Counted from the first letter of the stretch, positions 8,797-18,343 are shown. The stretch: 64,000 nt of DNA from Methyloterricola oryzae (GCF_000934725.1 NZ_JYNS01000002.1:310001-374000), one strand, 5' to 3'. Program-made: numbers and translations. Notes: generated from the letters alone by a model not told the origin.

Positions 8797-9645
8797 ATGC
8801 GCTCTAGCGAGACAGCCCTGATCAATGGCTCGGAAGCTGTTTCAGTCGATCTGACTGACCGCGGATTCCAGTACGGCGACGGGGTGTTCACGACTTTGCG
8901 CATCGCCGGCCGGCGTCCCCTGCTGCTACCGCTGCATCTGGACCGTTTGGCGTCCGATGCCGAGCGCCTCAGAATTCCCTTTCCCGGAAACACGGTTCTT
9001 GCGGCCGAAAGTAAGCTGTTGGCCGAGGCCAACGGCGATGGGGTGCTCAAGATCATGCTGACGCGTGGCAGCGGCGGCCGCGGTTACCGTATCCCGGCCG
9101 AGGCGCATGCTACCCGCGTCCTGCGCTGGCACGCCTTACCCGACTATCCGGAAGACGCCGCCGTGCTTGGCATCCGGGCGCGATTCTGCAGCGCCACCCT
9201 CGGCATCAATCCCGCGCTGGCAGGCATCAAGCACCTCAACCGTTTGGAGCAGGTGCTTGCCAGGATGGAATGGGACGAGGAGGATATCCGTGAAGGCCTG
9301 CTATGCGACAGCGAAGGCTTCGTGGTCGAGGGCGTCATGAGCAACCTGTTTCTGCGCATGGGCGGAAGGCTGTTGACGCCCAAGCTCGACCGTTGCGGCG
9401 TGCGTGGCGTGATGCGCACCCATGTGTTGCGGCTGGCTGCGGCGGAGGGGCTGATCGTGGACGAGGGGCGATTCAGGCCTGAGTCGATTTTGGCGGCGGA
9501 TGAACTGTTCCTCACCAACAGCGTCATCGGCCTTTGGCCGATCCGCGAACTGGACGGTCGTGCATTTGCCGTGGGCCGGCTCACGCGCTGGATGGCTGCC
9601 CGAATCGCGGATACCCTGCTGGAGGAAGCGACGTGTCCCGCCTGA
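8797..9645 (+). CDS. pabC: Aminodeoxychorismate lyase
   Basis: This class IV pyridoxal-phosphate enzyme (282 residues) releases p-aminobenzoate from aminodeoxychorismate for folate synthesis. It has the typical DRGFQYGDGVFTTLRI motif near residue 25. The cofactor lysine is in AGIKHLNRLEQV and the phosphate-binding segment is EGVMSNLFLR. Its location between fabF and mltG is the standard one for pabC and separates it from branched-chain or D-amino-acid aminotransferases of the same fold. It overlaps mltG by 13 bases. Confidence 0.92.
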   Translation: MRSSETALINGSEAVSVDLTDRGFQYGDGVFTTLRIAGRRPLLLPLHLDRLASDAERLRIPFPGNTVLAAESKLLAEANGDGVLKIMLTRGSGGRGYRIPAEAHATRVLRWHALPDYPEDAAVLGIRARFCSATLGINPALAGIKHLNRLEQVLARMEWDEEDIREGLLCDSEGFVVEGVMSNLFLRMGGRLLTPKLDRCGVRGVMRTHVLRLAAAEGLIVDEGRFRPESILAADELFLTNSVIGLWPIRELDGRAFAVGRLTRWMAARIADTLLEEATCPA

Positions 9646-10634
9646 TCGGTCTTGTCTTTATCTCGGCCAGCTTCCTAATTGGCTGGTTGTGGATGGACTA
9701 CCGTGATTACCCGGACACGCTGTTGGGAAACGCTTCCCCGGTGGTGTTCGAGGTCGGCAAAGGGCAGGGGTACAGTGCGGTCGCCGATCAGTTGGCAGGC
9801 CTGGGCCTGGTGCGCAAACCGCGCTGGTTCCGCTATTACCTGGTGTCTTCCGGTGCGGCGGCACGGATCAAGTACGGTGAGTATGAGGTCCCGCCCGCGA
9901 TCACTGTCCGAGATCTGGTGTCCATGCTGGTTGCCGGCAAGGTCCGCCAGCATGCGGTGACCTTCGTCGAAGGCTGGCGTTTCCGGCAGATGCGCGAACG
10001 GCTGCAGCAGGAGCCGGGTCTCGAACAGCAATTAGCCGGCAAATCGGACGCTGAGGTCATGACCCTGCTGGGGGCGCCCGGCCAGCACCCGGAGGGTCTG
10101 TTCTACCCCGACACCTATTTCTATACCAAGGGCATGTCGGACCTGGCCATCCTGGGGCGCGCCTATCGCAGAATGCAAACGGTGTTGGACGAGGAATGGC
10201 GGGGCCGAGCCGAGGGTTTGCCCTGGCTGACGCCTTACCAGGCCTTGATCATGGCATCCATCGTCGAGAAGGAGACAGGACGTCCCGAGGAACGGGCGCG
10301 CATTGCAGGGGTGTTCACGCGCAGGCTGGCTCAGGGCATGCTCTTGCAGACCGACCCAACCGTCATCTACGGGATGGGGGACAGTTTCATGGGCGACATC
10401 CGGCGCGCAGACCTGGTTCAGGACACGCCCTATAACACCTATGTGCGTCCGGGGCTGCCGCCCACGCCCATCGCCTGTCCCGGCGCCCAGGCCATCCATG
10501 CCGCGCTGCACCCCGAGCCGGGTGACAGCCTGTATTTTGTTTCTCGCGGCGATGGCACCCATGTGTTCTCCAGGTCCCTGGACGAGCACCGGCACTTCGT
10601 GGAGCAGTTCCAGAAGGCGCGCAAGCATGAGTAA
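9633..10634 (+). CDS. mltG: Endolytic murein transglycosylase MltG (YceG)
   Basis: MltG cuts nascent glycan strands in the inner membrane and is thought to set their length. The 333-residue protein starts at GTG 9633, placed by GGAGGAA upstream, giving [20 protein letters not shown] as the single membrane anchor. The catalytic glutamate is in [20 protein letters not shown]. The segments [23 protein letters not shown] and [15 protein letters not shown] are diagnostic of YceG-like proteins. It overlaps pabC upstream and tmk downstream, so the three are tightly linked. Confidence 0.95.
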   Translation: MSRLIGLVFISASFLIGWLWMDYRDYPDTLLGNASPVVFEVGKGQGYSAVADQLAGLGLVRKPRWFRYYLVSSGAAARIKYGEYEVPPAITVRDLVSMLVAGKVRQHAVTFVEGWRFRQMRERLQQEPGLEQQLAGKSDAEVMTLLGAPGQHPEGLFYPDTYFYTKGMSDLAILGRAYRRMQTVLDEEWRGRAEGLPWLTPYQALIMASIVEKETGRPEERARIAGVFTRRLAQGMLLQTDPTVIYGMGDSFMGDIRRADLVQDTPYNTYVRPGLPPTPIACPGAQAIHAALHPEPGDSLYFVSRGDGTHVFSRSLDEHRHFVEQFQKARKHE

Positions 10635-11238
10635 AGGAAAGTTCATCACCCTGGAGGGCGGCGAGGGCCTGGGCAAGAGTACCAACCTGGCCTTCGTCAA
10701 GGAATGCCTGGAACGGCGTGGCAGGCGGGTCATCGTGACGCGGGAGCCGGGCGGCACGCCGCTGGGAGAGCAGGTGCGGGCCATCCTGCTGGGAGACGGA
10801 CAGGTGTCTCCGCCGACGGAACTGCTGCTGGTTTTTGCGGCCCGCGCCCAGCATGTGCAGGACGTGATTCGGCCAGCGCTTGAAAACGGCGACTGGGTGG
10901 TGAGCGACCGCTTCACCGATGCCAGTTATGCCTACCAGGGTGGCGGGCGTGGCATCGACGCGGCCGTCATCGCCAGCCTGGAGCGCTATGTGCAACAGGA
11001 ACTGGAGCCGGATCTGACCCTGTTGTTCGATGCGCCGGTCGAAGTCGGGCTGGCCCGGGCAAAGCGCCGCGGCGCTGCGGACCGTTTTGAATCGGAAGAC
11101 CTGGACTTCTTCCGTCGCATCCGCGAGGCGTATCTGGCGCGCGCGCGCAGCGTACCGCAGCGTATCCGACTGATCGACGCCAGCCAGGCCCTACCAGCCG
11201 TGCAGGATCAGATCCTGCGCTGCATCGAGGCCTTGTGA
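10627..11238 (+). CDS. tmk: Thymidylate kinase
   Basis: Tmk phosphorylates dTMP to dTDP. The 203-residue protein starts [20 protein letters not shown]; the ATG at 10627 sits eight bases inside the mltG end. It has the P-loop GGEGLGKST, the [10 protein letters not shown] motif, the [15 protein letters not shown] active-site segment and an arginine-rich lid around residues 140-150. Many Tmk proteins have GAGKS; here it reads GLGKS. The stop overlaps the holB GTG. Confidence 0.96.
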   Translation: MSKGKFITLEGGEGLGKSTNLAFVKECLERRGRRVIVTREPGGTPLGEQVRAILLGDGQVSPPTELLLVFAARAQHVQDVIRPALENGDWVVSDRFTDASYAYQGGGRGIDAAVIASLERYVQQELEPDLTLLFDAPVEVGLARAKRRGAADRFESEDLDFFRRIREAYLARARSVPQRIRLIDASQALPAVQDQILRCIEAL

Positions 11239-12227
11239 ACGGGTTGCGCTTCGAGAACTGTCCCTGGCTGGCTACGCCATGGTCTCTGCTCGCGTCCTAC
11301 GTCGATGCAGGACGCGTGCCGCAGGCGCTGCTGCTTTCAGGTAAGGAAGGCCTGGGCAAAGGCCGTATGGCGGATGCCTATGCGCGCCGGCTGTTGTGCC
11401 GCGACCCCGTGGGCGCATACGCCTGCGGGCACTGTCCGGCCTGCCAGTTGGTCGAGGCGGGCAATCATCCCGACTACCTGCGGATTGAACCGGCTGAGCC
11501 CGGTAAACCCATTACGGTGGACGGTATTCGCGGACTGATCGGGCTGCTGGCCCTGACGCCGCAGTATAGCGGACGGCGAGTGGTGATCCTGAGCCCGGCG
11601 GAGCAGATGACAGTGGCGGCGGCCAACAGTCTGCTGAAGACTCTGGAAGAGCCCGATGAGCACACAAGTCTGCTTTTGATCAGCGAGGTGCAGGACCAAC
11701 TGCCGGCAACCATTCGCAGCCGCTGTCAGCGTCTGGATATCGCCACGCCGGGACGCGCGGAGGCATTGCGATGGCTCACGGTCAACGGCTGCGGCGAGGA
11801 TGCCCAGGTCCTCTTGTCCCTGGCCCAAGGCGGGCCGTTCAAGGCGCTGGCGTTCAAGGCGGACGATTTGATCCGGTCACGTGCAGGTTTCTTTCGCCTC
11901 TGGAGCGAGGTCGCGGCCGGTCAGTCGGATCCGGTGCTCGCCGCGGAGGCCTGGCAGAAGCATCCCGGCGAACAACTGGTTGACTGGCTGAACAGCTGGA
12001 CCTGCGATCTGGTCCGGCTGCGCGCCGCGCCGGACTGCGGCTACCTTGACAATTCCGATCTGCGCGAGGGCTTGCAGGGCCTGGCGTCGCGGCTAGAATT
12101 AAGGCAGCTATTCCGCTTGCGGGATATCATTGGCCAGGGCCGCAGGCGGCTGGCGGGCCAGGCTAACCGACAAATGGTTCTGGAAGAAATACTGATCCAC
12201 TGGTCGCGACTGGCGACCAAGGGCTGA
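11235..12227 (+). CDS. holB: DNA polymerase III subunit delta prime
   Basis: Delta prime is the rigid stator of the clamp loader. The 330-residue AAA+ protein starts with GTG 11235 overlapping the tmk stop. Its N-terminal fold has a P-loop-like [12 protein letters not shown], a four-cysteine zinc module (C near 55, CGHCPAC near 63-68) and the sensor segment [19 protein letters not shown]. The SRCQR motif serves as the arginine finger. The C-terminal half is divergent, as usual in HolB. Position next to tmk and pilZ is typical. Confidence 0.94.
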   Translation: MNGLRFENCPWLATPWSLLASYVDAGRVPQALLLSGKEGLGKGRMADAYARRLLCRDPVGAYACGHCPACQLVEAGNHPDYLRIEPAEPGKPITVDGIRGLIGLLALTPQYSGRRVVILSPAEQMTVAAANSLLKTLEEPDEHTSLLLISEVQDQLPATIRSRCQRLDIATPGRAEALRWLTVNGCGEDAQVLLSLAQGGPFKALAFKADDLIRSRAGFFRLWSEVAAGQSDPVLAAEAWQKHPGEQLVDWLNSWTCDLVRLRAAPDCGYLDNSDLREGLQGLASRLELRQLFRLRDIIGQGRRRLAGQANRQMVLEEILIHWSRLATKG

Positions 12228-12243
12228 CAACGGACACGACATC

Positions 12244-12600
12244 ATGAGTGAAGCCCAGACACCGGCGCGCCAAGGCATCCTGTCTCTGACCATCCGCGAC
12301 AAGAATGCGCTCTATGCGGCTTATATGCCCTTCGTCAAAAATGGGGGCTTGTTCATACCCACCAACAAGCCCTATCAGTTGGGGGATGAAGTGTTCATGC
12401 TGCTCAACCTGATGGAGGAAACCGACCGTATTCCGGTGGCCGGCAAGATCATCTGGATCACGCCCAAGGGTTCCGAGGGTTACCGCTCCACCGGCATCGG
12501 GGTACAATTCAGCGAACAGGATGGGGGCACCACCCGCAGCCGCATCGAGAACTATCTGGCCGGCGCCGTGGAAAGCGACCGTCCGACCCACACCATGTAG
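12244..12600 (+). CDS. pilZ: PilZ-domain protein (type IV pilus PilZ-like)
   Basis: This 118-residue protein is a single PilZ domain of the type encoded after holB in Pseudomonas and Xanthomonas relatives, where it is needed for type IV pilus assembly. It contains NGGLFIPTNKPYQLGDEVFM and GIGVQFSEQDGG. The RxxxR motif that binds cyclic di-GMP is not visible near its N-terminus, which agrees with the non-binding PilZ subgroup. No other pilus gene is in the window. The stop is 63 bases before the tatD-family start. Confidence 0.9.
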   Translation: MSEAQTPARQGILSLTIRDKNALYAAYMPFVKNGGLFIPTNKPYQLGDEVFMLLNLMEETDRIPVAGKIIWITPKGSEGYRSTGIGVQFSEQDGGTTRSRIENYLAGAVESDRPTHTM

Positions 12601-12663
12601 ACATCCGCCCGAATGGCCTGCGCGGCGCGCACCTGCGGGCCAACCAAGCGCACACTCTCCAGC

Positions 12664-13437
12664 ATGCTGATCGACTCCCACTGCCACCTGGACCGCCTCG
12701 ATCTGGGTCCCTTCAAGAACGATTTCGCCGCCTTCGTTGAAGACGCCAAAGAACAGGGCATCGAGCACATGCTCTGCGTATCCATCAGCCTGGAGGTCTA
12801 TCCGGCCATGCTGAGCCAGGTGGAAGCGTATGACTGCATTTCCGTATCCGTCGGCGTGCATCCCAACGAGCAGGACTGCCGCGAGCCTGACGCGGAAGAG
12901 TTGGTGAAGCTGGCCGCCCATGCCAAAGTGGTGGCGATCGGCGAGACCGGCCTGGATTACTTTCGCAGCGAGGGCGACCTAGGGTGGCAGCATGAGCGTT
13001 TGCGCACCCATGTCCGGGCCGCCCGGGCCTGTGGAAAGCCCCTGATCGTGCATACCCGCGAGGCGCGGGCGGACACCTTGAGGATATTGAGGGAGGAGAA
13101 TGCCGCCGAGGTGGGTGGCGTGTTCCATTGCTTCACCGAGGATTGGGAGACTGCCCGGCAGGCTTTGGACCTGAACTTCCATATTTCCTTCTCCGGCATC
13201 GTCACCTTCCGCAACGCCGCTCAAATCCAGGAGGTTGCGCGCAAGGTGCCGGAGGAGCGCTTCCTCATCGAAACGGACTCGCCTTACCTGGCACCCATTC
13301 CGCACCGCGGAAAGCCCAACTATCCCCAGTATGTGCGGCACGTGGCGCGCTTTGTGGCTGAGTTGCGGGAAAGCTCGGAAGAGGCCGTTGCGGAAGTCAG
13401 CAACCGCAACTTTCGCGCCCTCTTTAAAAACGGCTGA
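12664..13437 (+). CDS. TatD-family metal-dependent hydrolase (YcfH-like)
   Basis: This 257-residue TIM-barrel hydrolase begins MLIDSHCHLDRLDL, the family's metal-binding HxH motif. The ATG at 12664 is preferred to an upstream in-frame ATG because it gives the normal N-terminus. Other metal ligands sit in GETGLDY (about residue 93), IVHTREA, FHCFTED and ETDSPYLAP. TatD proteins are reported as DNases or D-aminoacyl-tRNA deacylases; YcfH is the branch encoded next to holB in E. coli. It converges with trxC, with nine bases between the stops. Confidence 0.93.
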   Translation: MLIDSHCHLDRLDLGPFKNDFAAFVEDAKEQGIEHMLCVSISLEVYPAMLSQVEAYDCISVSVGVHPNEQDCREPDAEELVKLAAHAKVVAIGETGLDYFRSEGDLGWQHERLRTHVRAARACGKPLIVHTREARADTLRILREENAAEVGGVFHCFTEDWETARQALDLNFHISFSGIVTFRNAAQIQEVARKVPEERFLIETDSPYLAPIPHRGKPNYPQYVRHVARFVAELRESSEEAVAEVSNRNFRALFKNG

Positions 13438-13446
13438 GGCCTGTGT

Positions 13447-13875
13447 TCACGCCTTGGCTTCACCGGCAAGCCAGGCGCGAAGCTGACTGCCATTCATCGC
13501 GCCGCTGACGCGCTTGGCTTCCCGTCCCCCGCGGAACAGCACCAGCGTCGGTATGCTGCGTATGCCAAACTGCTGGGCCAGGCCCGGTTCGGCTTCGGTA
13601 TCCACTTTGGCGAACAGGACCTGAGCAGCGAACTCCGCGGCGGTCGCAGTGAATATCGGGGCCATCATCTTGCACGGGCCGCACCAGGCCGCCCAGAAGT
13701 CCACTATGACAGGCAGTTCGCTCTTGCCCACGTAGTTTGCAAAGCGGGTTTCGGTCAACTCGATCGGCGCGCCCGGAAGCAGGCGCGTGCGACACTTGCC
13801 GCACACGGGCTGGTCACTGAGACGGGCCTCGGGAAGCCGATTGGTCACTCCACAACGCGGGCAGACAAGGATCAT
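13447..13875 (-). CDS. trxC: Thioredoxin 2 with N-terminal zinc ribbon
   Basis: The 142-residue product has a zinc ribbon made by C5/C8 and C25/C28. A thioredoxin domain follows, with active site WCGPC (C65, C68) and the cis-proline in SIPTLVLF. The zinc ribbon marks it as TrxC and not TrxA. It reduces disulfides in the cytoplasm and is linked to oxidative-stress defence in E. coli. It is the last gene of the DUF2892-grxC-trxC run, 15 bases after grxC. Confidence 0.95.
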   Translation of the reverse strand: MILVCPRCGVTNRLPEARLSDQPVCGKCRTRLLPGAPIELTETRFANYVGKSELPVIVDFWAAWCGPCKMMAPIFTATAAEFAAQVLFAKVDTEAEPGLAQQFGIRSIPTLVLFRGGREAKRVSGAMNGSQLRAWLAGEAKA

Positions 13876-13890
13876 GTCGCACTCCGAAGA

Positions 13891-14154
13891 TCAGTCGGCA
13901 GGATGCAGCAGGGCGTCCAGTTTTCCGGCACGGTCCAGGGCCGCCAGATCATCGAATCCGCCCACATGGGTGTCGCCGATATAAATCTGAGGCACCGTGC
14001 GCCGGCGGGTTTTCTCCATCATTTCCACGCGTAATTGGGGATCGAGGTCCACGCGGATTTTCTCGATGTCCTCTACACCCTTGCTGCGCAGAAGGCGCTC
14101 GGCCATCAGGCAGAAGGGGCAGATGGCCGTGCTGTACATCACGACTTTGTTCAT
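13891..14154 (-). CDS. grxC: Glutaredoxin 3-type monomer
   Basis: The 87-residue glutaredoxin starts MNKVVMYSTAICPFC with the dithiol active site C12-P-F-C15. The cis-proline motif TVPQIYIGDTHVGGFDDL matches the GrxC subgroup. The start chosen (14154) gives the standard N-terminus and has a CCACCC stretch upstream on its strand, not a strong ribosome site. It lies eight bases from the DUF2892 gene upstream and is followed by trxC, so three redox-related genes are read together. Confidence 0.94.
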   Translation of the reverse strand: MNKVVMYSTAICPFCLMAERLLRSKGVEDIEKIRVDLDPQLRVEMMEKTRRRTVPQIYIGDTHVGGFDDLAALDRAGKLDALLHPAD

Positions 14155-14162
14155 GGGTGGTC

Positions 14163-14393
14163 TCAGGACTTGGCCGGTGCTTGCCCGCAGGTTTCCGGGA
14201 CGCCGAGTTTCTTCAGGATCATGTCGAGGGGACAGAACTGGGTGAATCCGCTCTGGAACAGGTTGGCGCCGACGAAGGCGGTGAACCACAGCCAGTAGGA
14301 ACTGACATAGACAGGGCTGGCCTCCACGCCGAGGCTCAGGGACAGCAGGACGAAAAATCCAGCGACGATGCGAACGATGCGATGGGTGGTCAT
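14163..14393 (-). CDS. Small DUF2892 (YgaP-like) membrane protein
   Basis: The 76-residue protein has two hydrophobic segments ([18 protein letters not shown] and [19 protein letters not shown]) and ends in [17 protein letters not shown]. This matches the DUF2892 domain that in YgaP anchors a rhodanese. The conserved cysteine pair near the end is typical. The start at 14393 has GGGAG nearby; a TTG at 14420 would add nine residues. Function is unknown. It leads the grxC-trxC run, so a role in sulfur or thiol handling is plausible but unproven. Confidence 0.8.
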   Translation of the reverse strand: MTTHRIVRIVAGFFVLLSLSLGVEASPVYVSSYWLWFTAFVGANLFQSGFTQFCPLDMILKKLGVPETCGQAPAKS

Positions 14394-14553
14394 GGGAGGC
14401 TCCCGCTTCAATTTAATCAAACTCTAATATGCCGCCGACCCGGGACGATTTCAACCCAGTCCGTAAGGCTTGCATCGGCAGAAGCCGGCCTGCGTCGGTG
14501 TGCAGCCGCGGGGATGACCGGGCCGATGCTGTGCGACGTGGTATCGGGCAGAA

Positions 14554-15294
14554 TCATAACAGGTGCGCGAGGGCCGGATGTGCGGCGAGCAGTTCCTGAT
14601 GAAAGCCATCGATGCGGACGAGATCCTGGCGTGCCTCAGGTTCCAGAGTGACCGGCACCTCCGCCGCCGTCATCATGGGGTGGCTGCTGAGGAAGATCAG
14701 GCGGTCGGCCAGTGAGATCGCCTCCCGCAGGTCATGGGTGACGAACAACACGGTGTGCGGTCTTTCGCGCCAGACCCGCACCAGCAATTGCCGCACCCGA
14801 CGGGCCGTGGGGGCGTCCAGGGAGACGAAAGGCTCGTCCATGAGCAGCAGTTCGGGCTGGGTGGCGAAGGCGCGCACCAGAGCCACGCGGCGGCTCATAC
14901 CCACGGAGAGGCGCTGCGGGTACTGATGCTGCACCTGGGCCACGTCCATGGCTTGCAGGAGATGCTCGATTAGGTCAGGGTCAACCGGTTCGGAAAGCGC
15001 CAGTTCGACATTCTGGCGGACCGTGCGCCACGGCAGCAGGCGCGGGTTCTGGAACACGTAGGCCATCCGCGGACGATGGTTATCGGGCGTGGATCGGATC
15101 GTGCCTTCGAAATCAGGGTCGAGGCCGGCGAGAATATTCAGCAGAGTAGTTTTACCGCATCCGGATGGTCCGACCAGGCAGACAAACTCCCCGTCCGACA
15201 GGCTGATCCGCAGATCGCGGATGATCACTGGGTCGACCGAGTGCGCTCCGTTGCTGTAGGTTTTGCGATCGATGCGTATCTGGATGGACTTCAT
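14554..15294 (-). CDS. ABC transporter ATPase, nitrate/sulfonate/taurine class
   Basis: The 246-residue ATPase pairs with the permease encoded just upstream; their genes overlap as ATGA, which decides the start at 15294. Walker A is GPSGCGKTTLLN (about residue 44), the Q-loop is FQNPRLLPWRTV, and Walker B is ELLLMDEPFVSLD. The signature reads LSVGMSRRVALVRAF, with valine where LSGGM is usual in the SsuB/TauB/NrtD group. The substrate is not evident. No periplasmic binding protein is encoded beside it. A 134-base non-coding stretch separates it from the DUF2892 gene. Confidence 0.9.
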   Translation of the reverse strand: MKSIQIRIDRKTYSNGAHSVDPVIIRDLRISLSDGEFVCLVGPSGCGKTTLLNILAGLDPDFEGTIRSTPDNHRPRMAYVFQNPRLLPWRTVRQNVELALSEPVDPDLIEHLLQAMDVAQVQHQYPQRLSVGMSRRVALVRAFATQPELLLMDEPFVSLDAPTARRVRQLLVRVWRERPHTVLFVTHDLREAISLADRLIFLSSHPMMTAAEVPVTLEPEARQDLVRIDGFHQELLAAHPALAHLL

Positions 15295-16034
15295 CGCTTC
15301 CACTGCGCCGCGCGCCGTTCCAGGGGCTTCATCATCGCGGTCTCGATCACCTGCATGACGATGATGAAGGCCAGGGTGTAGGCCAGAATGGCCGATACAT
15401 TGAACATCTGGAAGAACAGGTGGAGCTGATAGCCCATGCCGTTGCTCAGGCCGAGCAGTTCAACCACCAGGATGATCTTCCAGATCAGGGCGAGGCCATT
15501 GCGCCCAGCGGCCAGGAAAAAAGGGAACAACTGCGGCAAGGTCACGTGGCGTAAGGTCTTGAGACGGCCGAAGCGATAAGCCTGCGCCATTTCCATGAGA
15601 TCACGGTCCAGGCTCCGGGCTCCTTCCCGCAGGGTGACCACCACGGTGGGCAACTTGTTGATCACCACGGCGGTGATGGCGGCCGCTTCAGACAGTCCGA
15701 ACCAGACATAGCACAGAATGATGCTGACCAACGCCGGTATATTGAGGAAGATCAGCAACCAGCTGTCGAAGAACCGGTTGTAGGCCTCGTGACGGCCGAG
15801 CAGCAGGCCAATGCCGCTGCCCAGCGACATGGCCAGGAGGAAGCTGGCTGCTAGCCGGCCCAAGGTCATGCCCAGGTGGTAGGGCAATTCACCGCTCCGC
15901 ACTTCCTGGCCGAACACCGTCAACACGTCAAAGGGTGTCGGAAGAGCGGGCGAGTGCGCCGCTCTGGCCGCAATCTCCCAAATTCCCACGAAGAGGAGAA
16001 TAGAGAGGCTGCGTAGCATCAGATTGTTGGCCAT
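15291..16034 (-). CDS. ABC transporter permease, SsuC/TauC type
   Basis: This 247-residue inner-membrane permease of the binding-protein-dependent type has about six helices. The cytoplasmic coupling segment is LMEMAQAYRFGRLKTLRHVTLPQ (around residues 143-165), a version of the EAA loop. The start MANNLMLRSLSILLFVGIW provides the first helix. It is divergent from the histidine kinase gene. It would import a small organic or inorganic anion or a vitamin precursor if it follows its class; no partner in the window says which. Confidence 0.9.
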   Translation of the reverse strand: MANNLMLRSLSILLFVGIWEIAARAAHSPALPTPFDVLTVFGQEVRSGELPYHLGMTLGRLAASFLLAMSLGSGIGLLLGRHEAYNRFFDSWLLIFLNIPALVSIILCYVWFGLSEAAAITAVVINKLPTVVVTLREGARSLDRDLMEMAQAYRFGRLKTLRHVTLPQLFPFFLAAGRNGLALIWKIILVVELLGLSNGMGYQLHLFFQMFNVSAILAYTLAFIIVMQVIETAMMKPLERRAAQWKR

Positions 16035-16273
16035 GGCTCAGGTCATGTGTGCGGCTGCGCCGTCGGTGTATGCGGTGGCGACTATTTCACCCCGCCGTGC
16101 TATTTTAAGGCGTTGAAGCCCGCGTGCTCCACCTTTGTTGCCCTCAGGTGTCGCGCGAGCTGAACGTTGTCGTGACAGAGCGACAGGGCGGATGGCCTGA
16201 ACGGGGTGCCGGTCGCGCCAGTTCGCCGTCCGGCTCCAGCGGCGCCCGCCATGCAATGGCAATGTTTCCACCT

Positions 16274-17773
16274 ATGTCTTTTCTGGTCATATTTCTACGT
16301 TCCCTGTCCCTGCGCCGCCTGGTGTTGCTCGGGTTTGCGCTGGCGGTGCTGCCCTTGATCATGGCGATCGTCTCGGCTGCCTCCGCGGTCGAGGAACTGG
16401 CTGTCATGTCCCAGAAGTCCGTTTACCAGGTGGCTCAGCAGACGCAGAAGAGCCGGATGTTGATCGAACGTCTCACCGAAACCGAGCGCAAGGGCAAGCA
16501 ATACCTGGTGCTGCAGGACGACACCTCACGCGAGGGCTACGAGGACAGCCACCAGGGCTTCCAGGAGGTTATCGCAAGCCTGCTCAAGTTGCCCTCCACC
16601 GATGCCCTGGTCGCGGCGGTGGGGGCGTTGAGTGAACAGGAGCACGCGGTTTTTCAACGGATTACGGCGGTCGGGCCCACCGCCGGGGTCAAGGAGGAGA
16701 AACGCAAGGGCAAGCAGGATGCGCTCAGCAAGGCCGTGGGCGACAGCTTCCTCGCCCTGGCAGCGCAGGCGCGACAGATTTCCAGCGGCTATCAGGAGTT
16801 TGTCGACCAGGAAGCGCACGATCTGGACAATCGCTCGCGGGAAGTCCAGCGGCGCCTGTTCATGCAATCCTCGCTCTTGCTGCCGGTATCTTTCGGCCTC
16901 ATCTCGTTCTTTGTCTACCTCATCGTGCGGCCAATCCGGCGCATGGACCAGGCCATCCGCAGCCTTGGGAGCGGCGATTTCTCCCATCCTATCCGCGTTG
17001 TGGGGCCCCGCGACCTGGAATATCTGGGTGAACGGCTGGAGTGGTTGCGCAACCGCTTGAGCAGTCTGGAGGAAGCCAAGCAACTCTTCATGCGCAATGT
17101 CTCCCACGAGATCAAGACGCCTCTGGCCACCATTCACGAAGGGACGGAGTTGCTGGCCGACGAGGTGGTGGGGGAACTTAATCCCGAACAGCGGGAAATT
17201 GCCCAGATCATGGTCAGCAACACGCAGCGGCTCGACGGTCTTTTGGCCAAACTGCTCAATTACAGCCAGCTCAATGCGCGTATCAACCAGACCGGATATG
17301 CGGAAGTCGACATGACCGAACTGATCCGGGACCAGCTCAACGAGTACCAGATCCAGTTTCGCGCGAAAAACATTGTCGTGAAAGAGCGACTGGAATCGAT
17401 GAAAGTGCAGGGTAAGGCGGAGCAACTGCGGACCATCGTCGACAATCTCCTGTCCAATGCCGTTAAATACTCGCCTCCCGAAGGGGAAATTGCCATCACC
17501 CTCAGCCGCAATGGTAAGAACGGCAAGAGCATGATGCTGGAGGTCGAGGATGACGGTCCGGGAATCGACCCGGACGAGCGGGCCCATGTGTTCGAGCCCT
17601 TTTTCCAGGGCCGCGCGGCCAGGGAAGTTGGCGTCAAGGGCACGGGGTTCGGGCTGGCCATCGTTAGCGAATGTGTCGCCAGCCACCGAGGCAGGGTGGA
17701 AGCCTTAGAACCCCGGGGCAGAAAGACCGGCGCCCGGATCCGAATATTAATTCCGCTTCAGTTTGACACCTAG
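16274..17773 (+). CDS. glrK: Sensor histidine kinase, GlrK/QseE-like
   Basis: The protein has a membrane helix near the N-terminus (LVLLGFALAVLPLIMAIVSA), a mostly helical periplasmic domain, a second helix (SSLLLPVSFGLISFFVYLIV) and a HAMP linker. The kinase core has the phospho-acceptor histidine in NVSHEIKTPLATIHEG (about residue 278), the N-box DNLLSNAVKYSP, G1 DDGPGIDPDE and G2 GTGFGLAIV. The next two genes are a lipoprotein and a sigma-54 activator, as in glrK-qseG-glrR, which in enterobacteria controls glmY-type small RNA genes. Start is uncertain: ATG 16256, 16262 and 16274 are all in frame; the last is used. Confidence 0.9.
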   Translation: MSFLVIFLRSLSLRRLVLLGFALAVLPLIMAIVSAASAVEELAVMSQKSVYQVAQQTQKSRMLIERLTETERKGKQYLVLQDDTSREGYEDSHQGFQEVIASLLKLPSTDALVAAVGALSEQEHAVFQRITAVGPTAGVKEEKRKGKQDALSKAVGDSFLALAAQARQISSGYQEFVDQEAHDLDNRSREVQRRLFMQSSLLLPVSFGLISFFVYLIVRPIRRMDQAIRSLGSGDFSHPIRVVGPRDLEYLGERLEWLRNRLSSLEEAKQLFMRNVSHEIKTPLATIHEGTELLADEVVGELNPEQREIAQIMVSNTQRLDGLLAKLLNYSQLNARINQTGYAEVDMTELIRDQLNEYQIQFRAKNIVVKERLESMKVQGKAEQLRTIVDNLLSNAVKYSPPEGEIAITLSRNGKNGKSMMLEVEDDGPGIDPDERAHVFEPFFQGRAAREVGVKGTGFGLAIVSECVASHRGRVEALEPRGRKTGARIRILIPLQFDT

Positions 17774-18343
17774 ATGAGACAGTTTGCCTGGATTTTTGTG
17801 CTTTTCCTGTTCACCGCCCCGGCTTGCACCCTGGTCAAGAAGCCCGCCCCGCCGCCGCCTCCGCCGCCCTCGCCGGTTGATCTATACGAGCGCGCCGATG
17901 GCGAGACCTTGTTGGACTTCACGGCTTCCCTGGCCCGGGTGACGCCAACCCGGCGCCTGGAAGAGTGTGAGCGCTTGCTGGAAATGCAGAAGTCCAAGCC
18001 AGGGATCGGCATACAGCTCCATTTATTTTTGGCCCAGGTATTGCTAAAGAATTGTGGAGACATCTCCAAGACCATGGAGGGCATCAAGGCCAGGCGCACG
18101 GAGATCAGCGATGAGCGCGCGCGCGGTCTGTTCGACTTTATCGAGCAGATCCTGAGCCGCCTTGATCGCGAGATGGATCAACGTAAGAGTCTGGAACGGC
18201 AGCTACGGGTCACGAATCAACGGGTGCAGTCGACGAGCCGGCAGATGAAGACTCGCGAAAGCGAGATCAAGTCATTACAGGATAAGATCGATGCTCTCAA
18301 GTCCATTGAACAAAACCTGGGCGGTTCCCAAGATGGAAACTAA
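17774..18343 (+). CDS. QseG-like lipoprotein
   Basis: The 189-residue product starts MRQFAWIFVLFLFTAPACTL, a lipoprotein signal with the cleavage cysteine at position 18. A proline run follows (eight prolines near residues 25-34). The body is helical and ends in a coiled coil (roughly 130-180: ERQLRVTNQRVQSTS...SLQDKIDALK). Its ATG directly abuts the kinase stop and its end overlaps the regulator gene. In enterobacteria QseG is an outer-membrane lipoprotein that binds and stimulates the kinase; the same role is inferred from position and architecture, since overall sequence similarity cannot be judged here. Confidence 0.8.
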   Translation: MRQFAWIFVLFLFTAPACTLVKKPAPPPPPPPSPVDLYERADGETLLDFTASLARVTPTRRLEECERLLEMQKSKPGIGIQLHLFLAQVLLKNCGDISKTMEGIKARRTEISDERARGLFDFIEQILSRLDREMDQRKSLERQLRVTNQRVQSTSRQMKTRESEIKSLQDKIDALKSIEQNLGGSQDGN

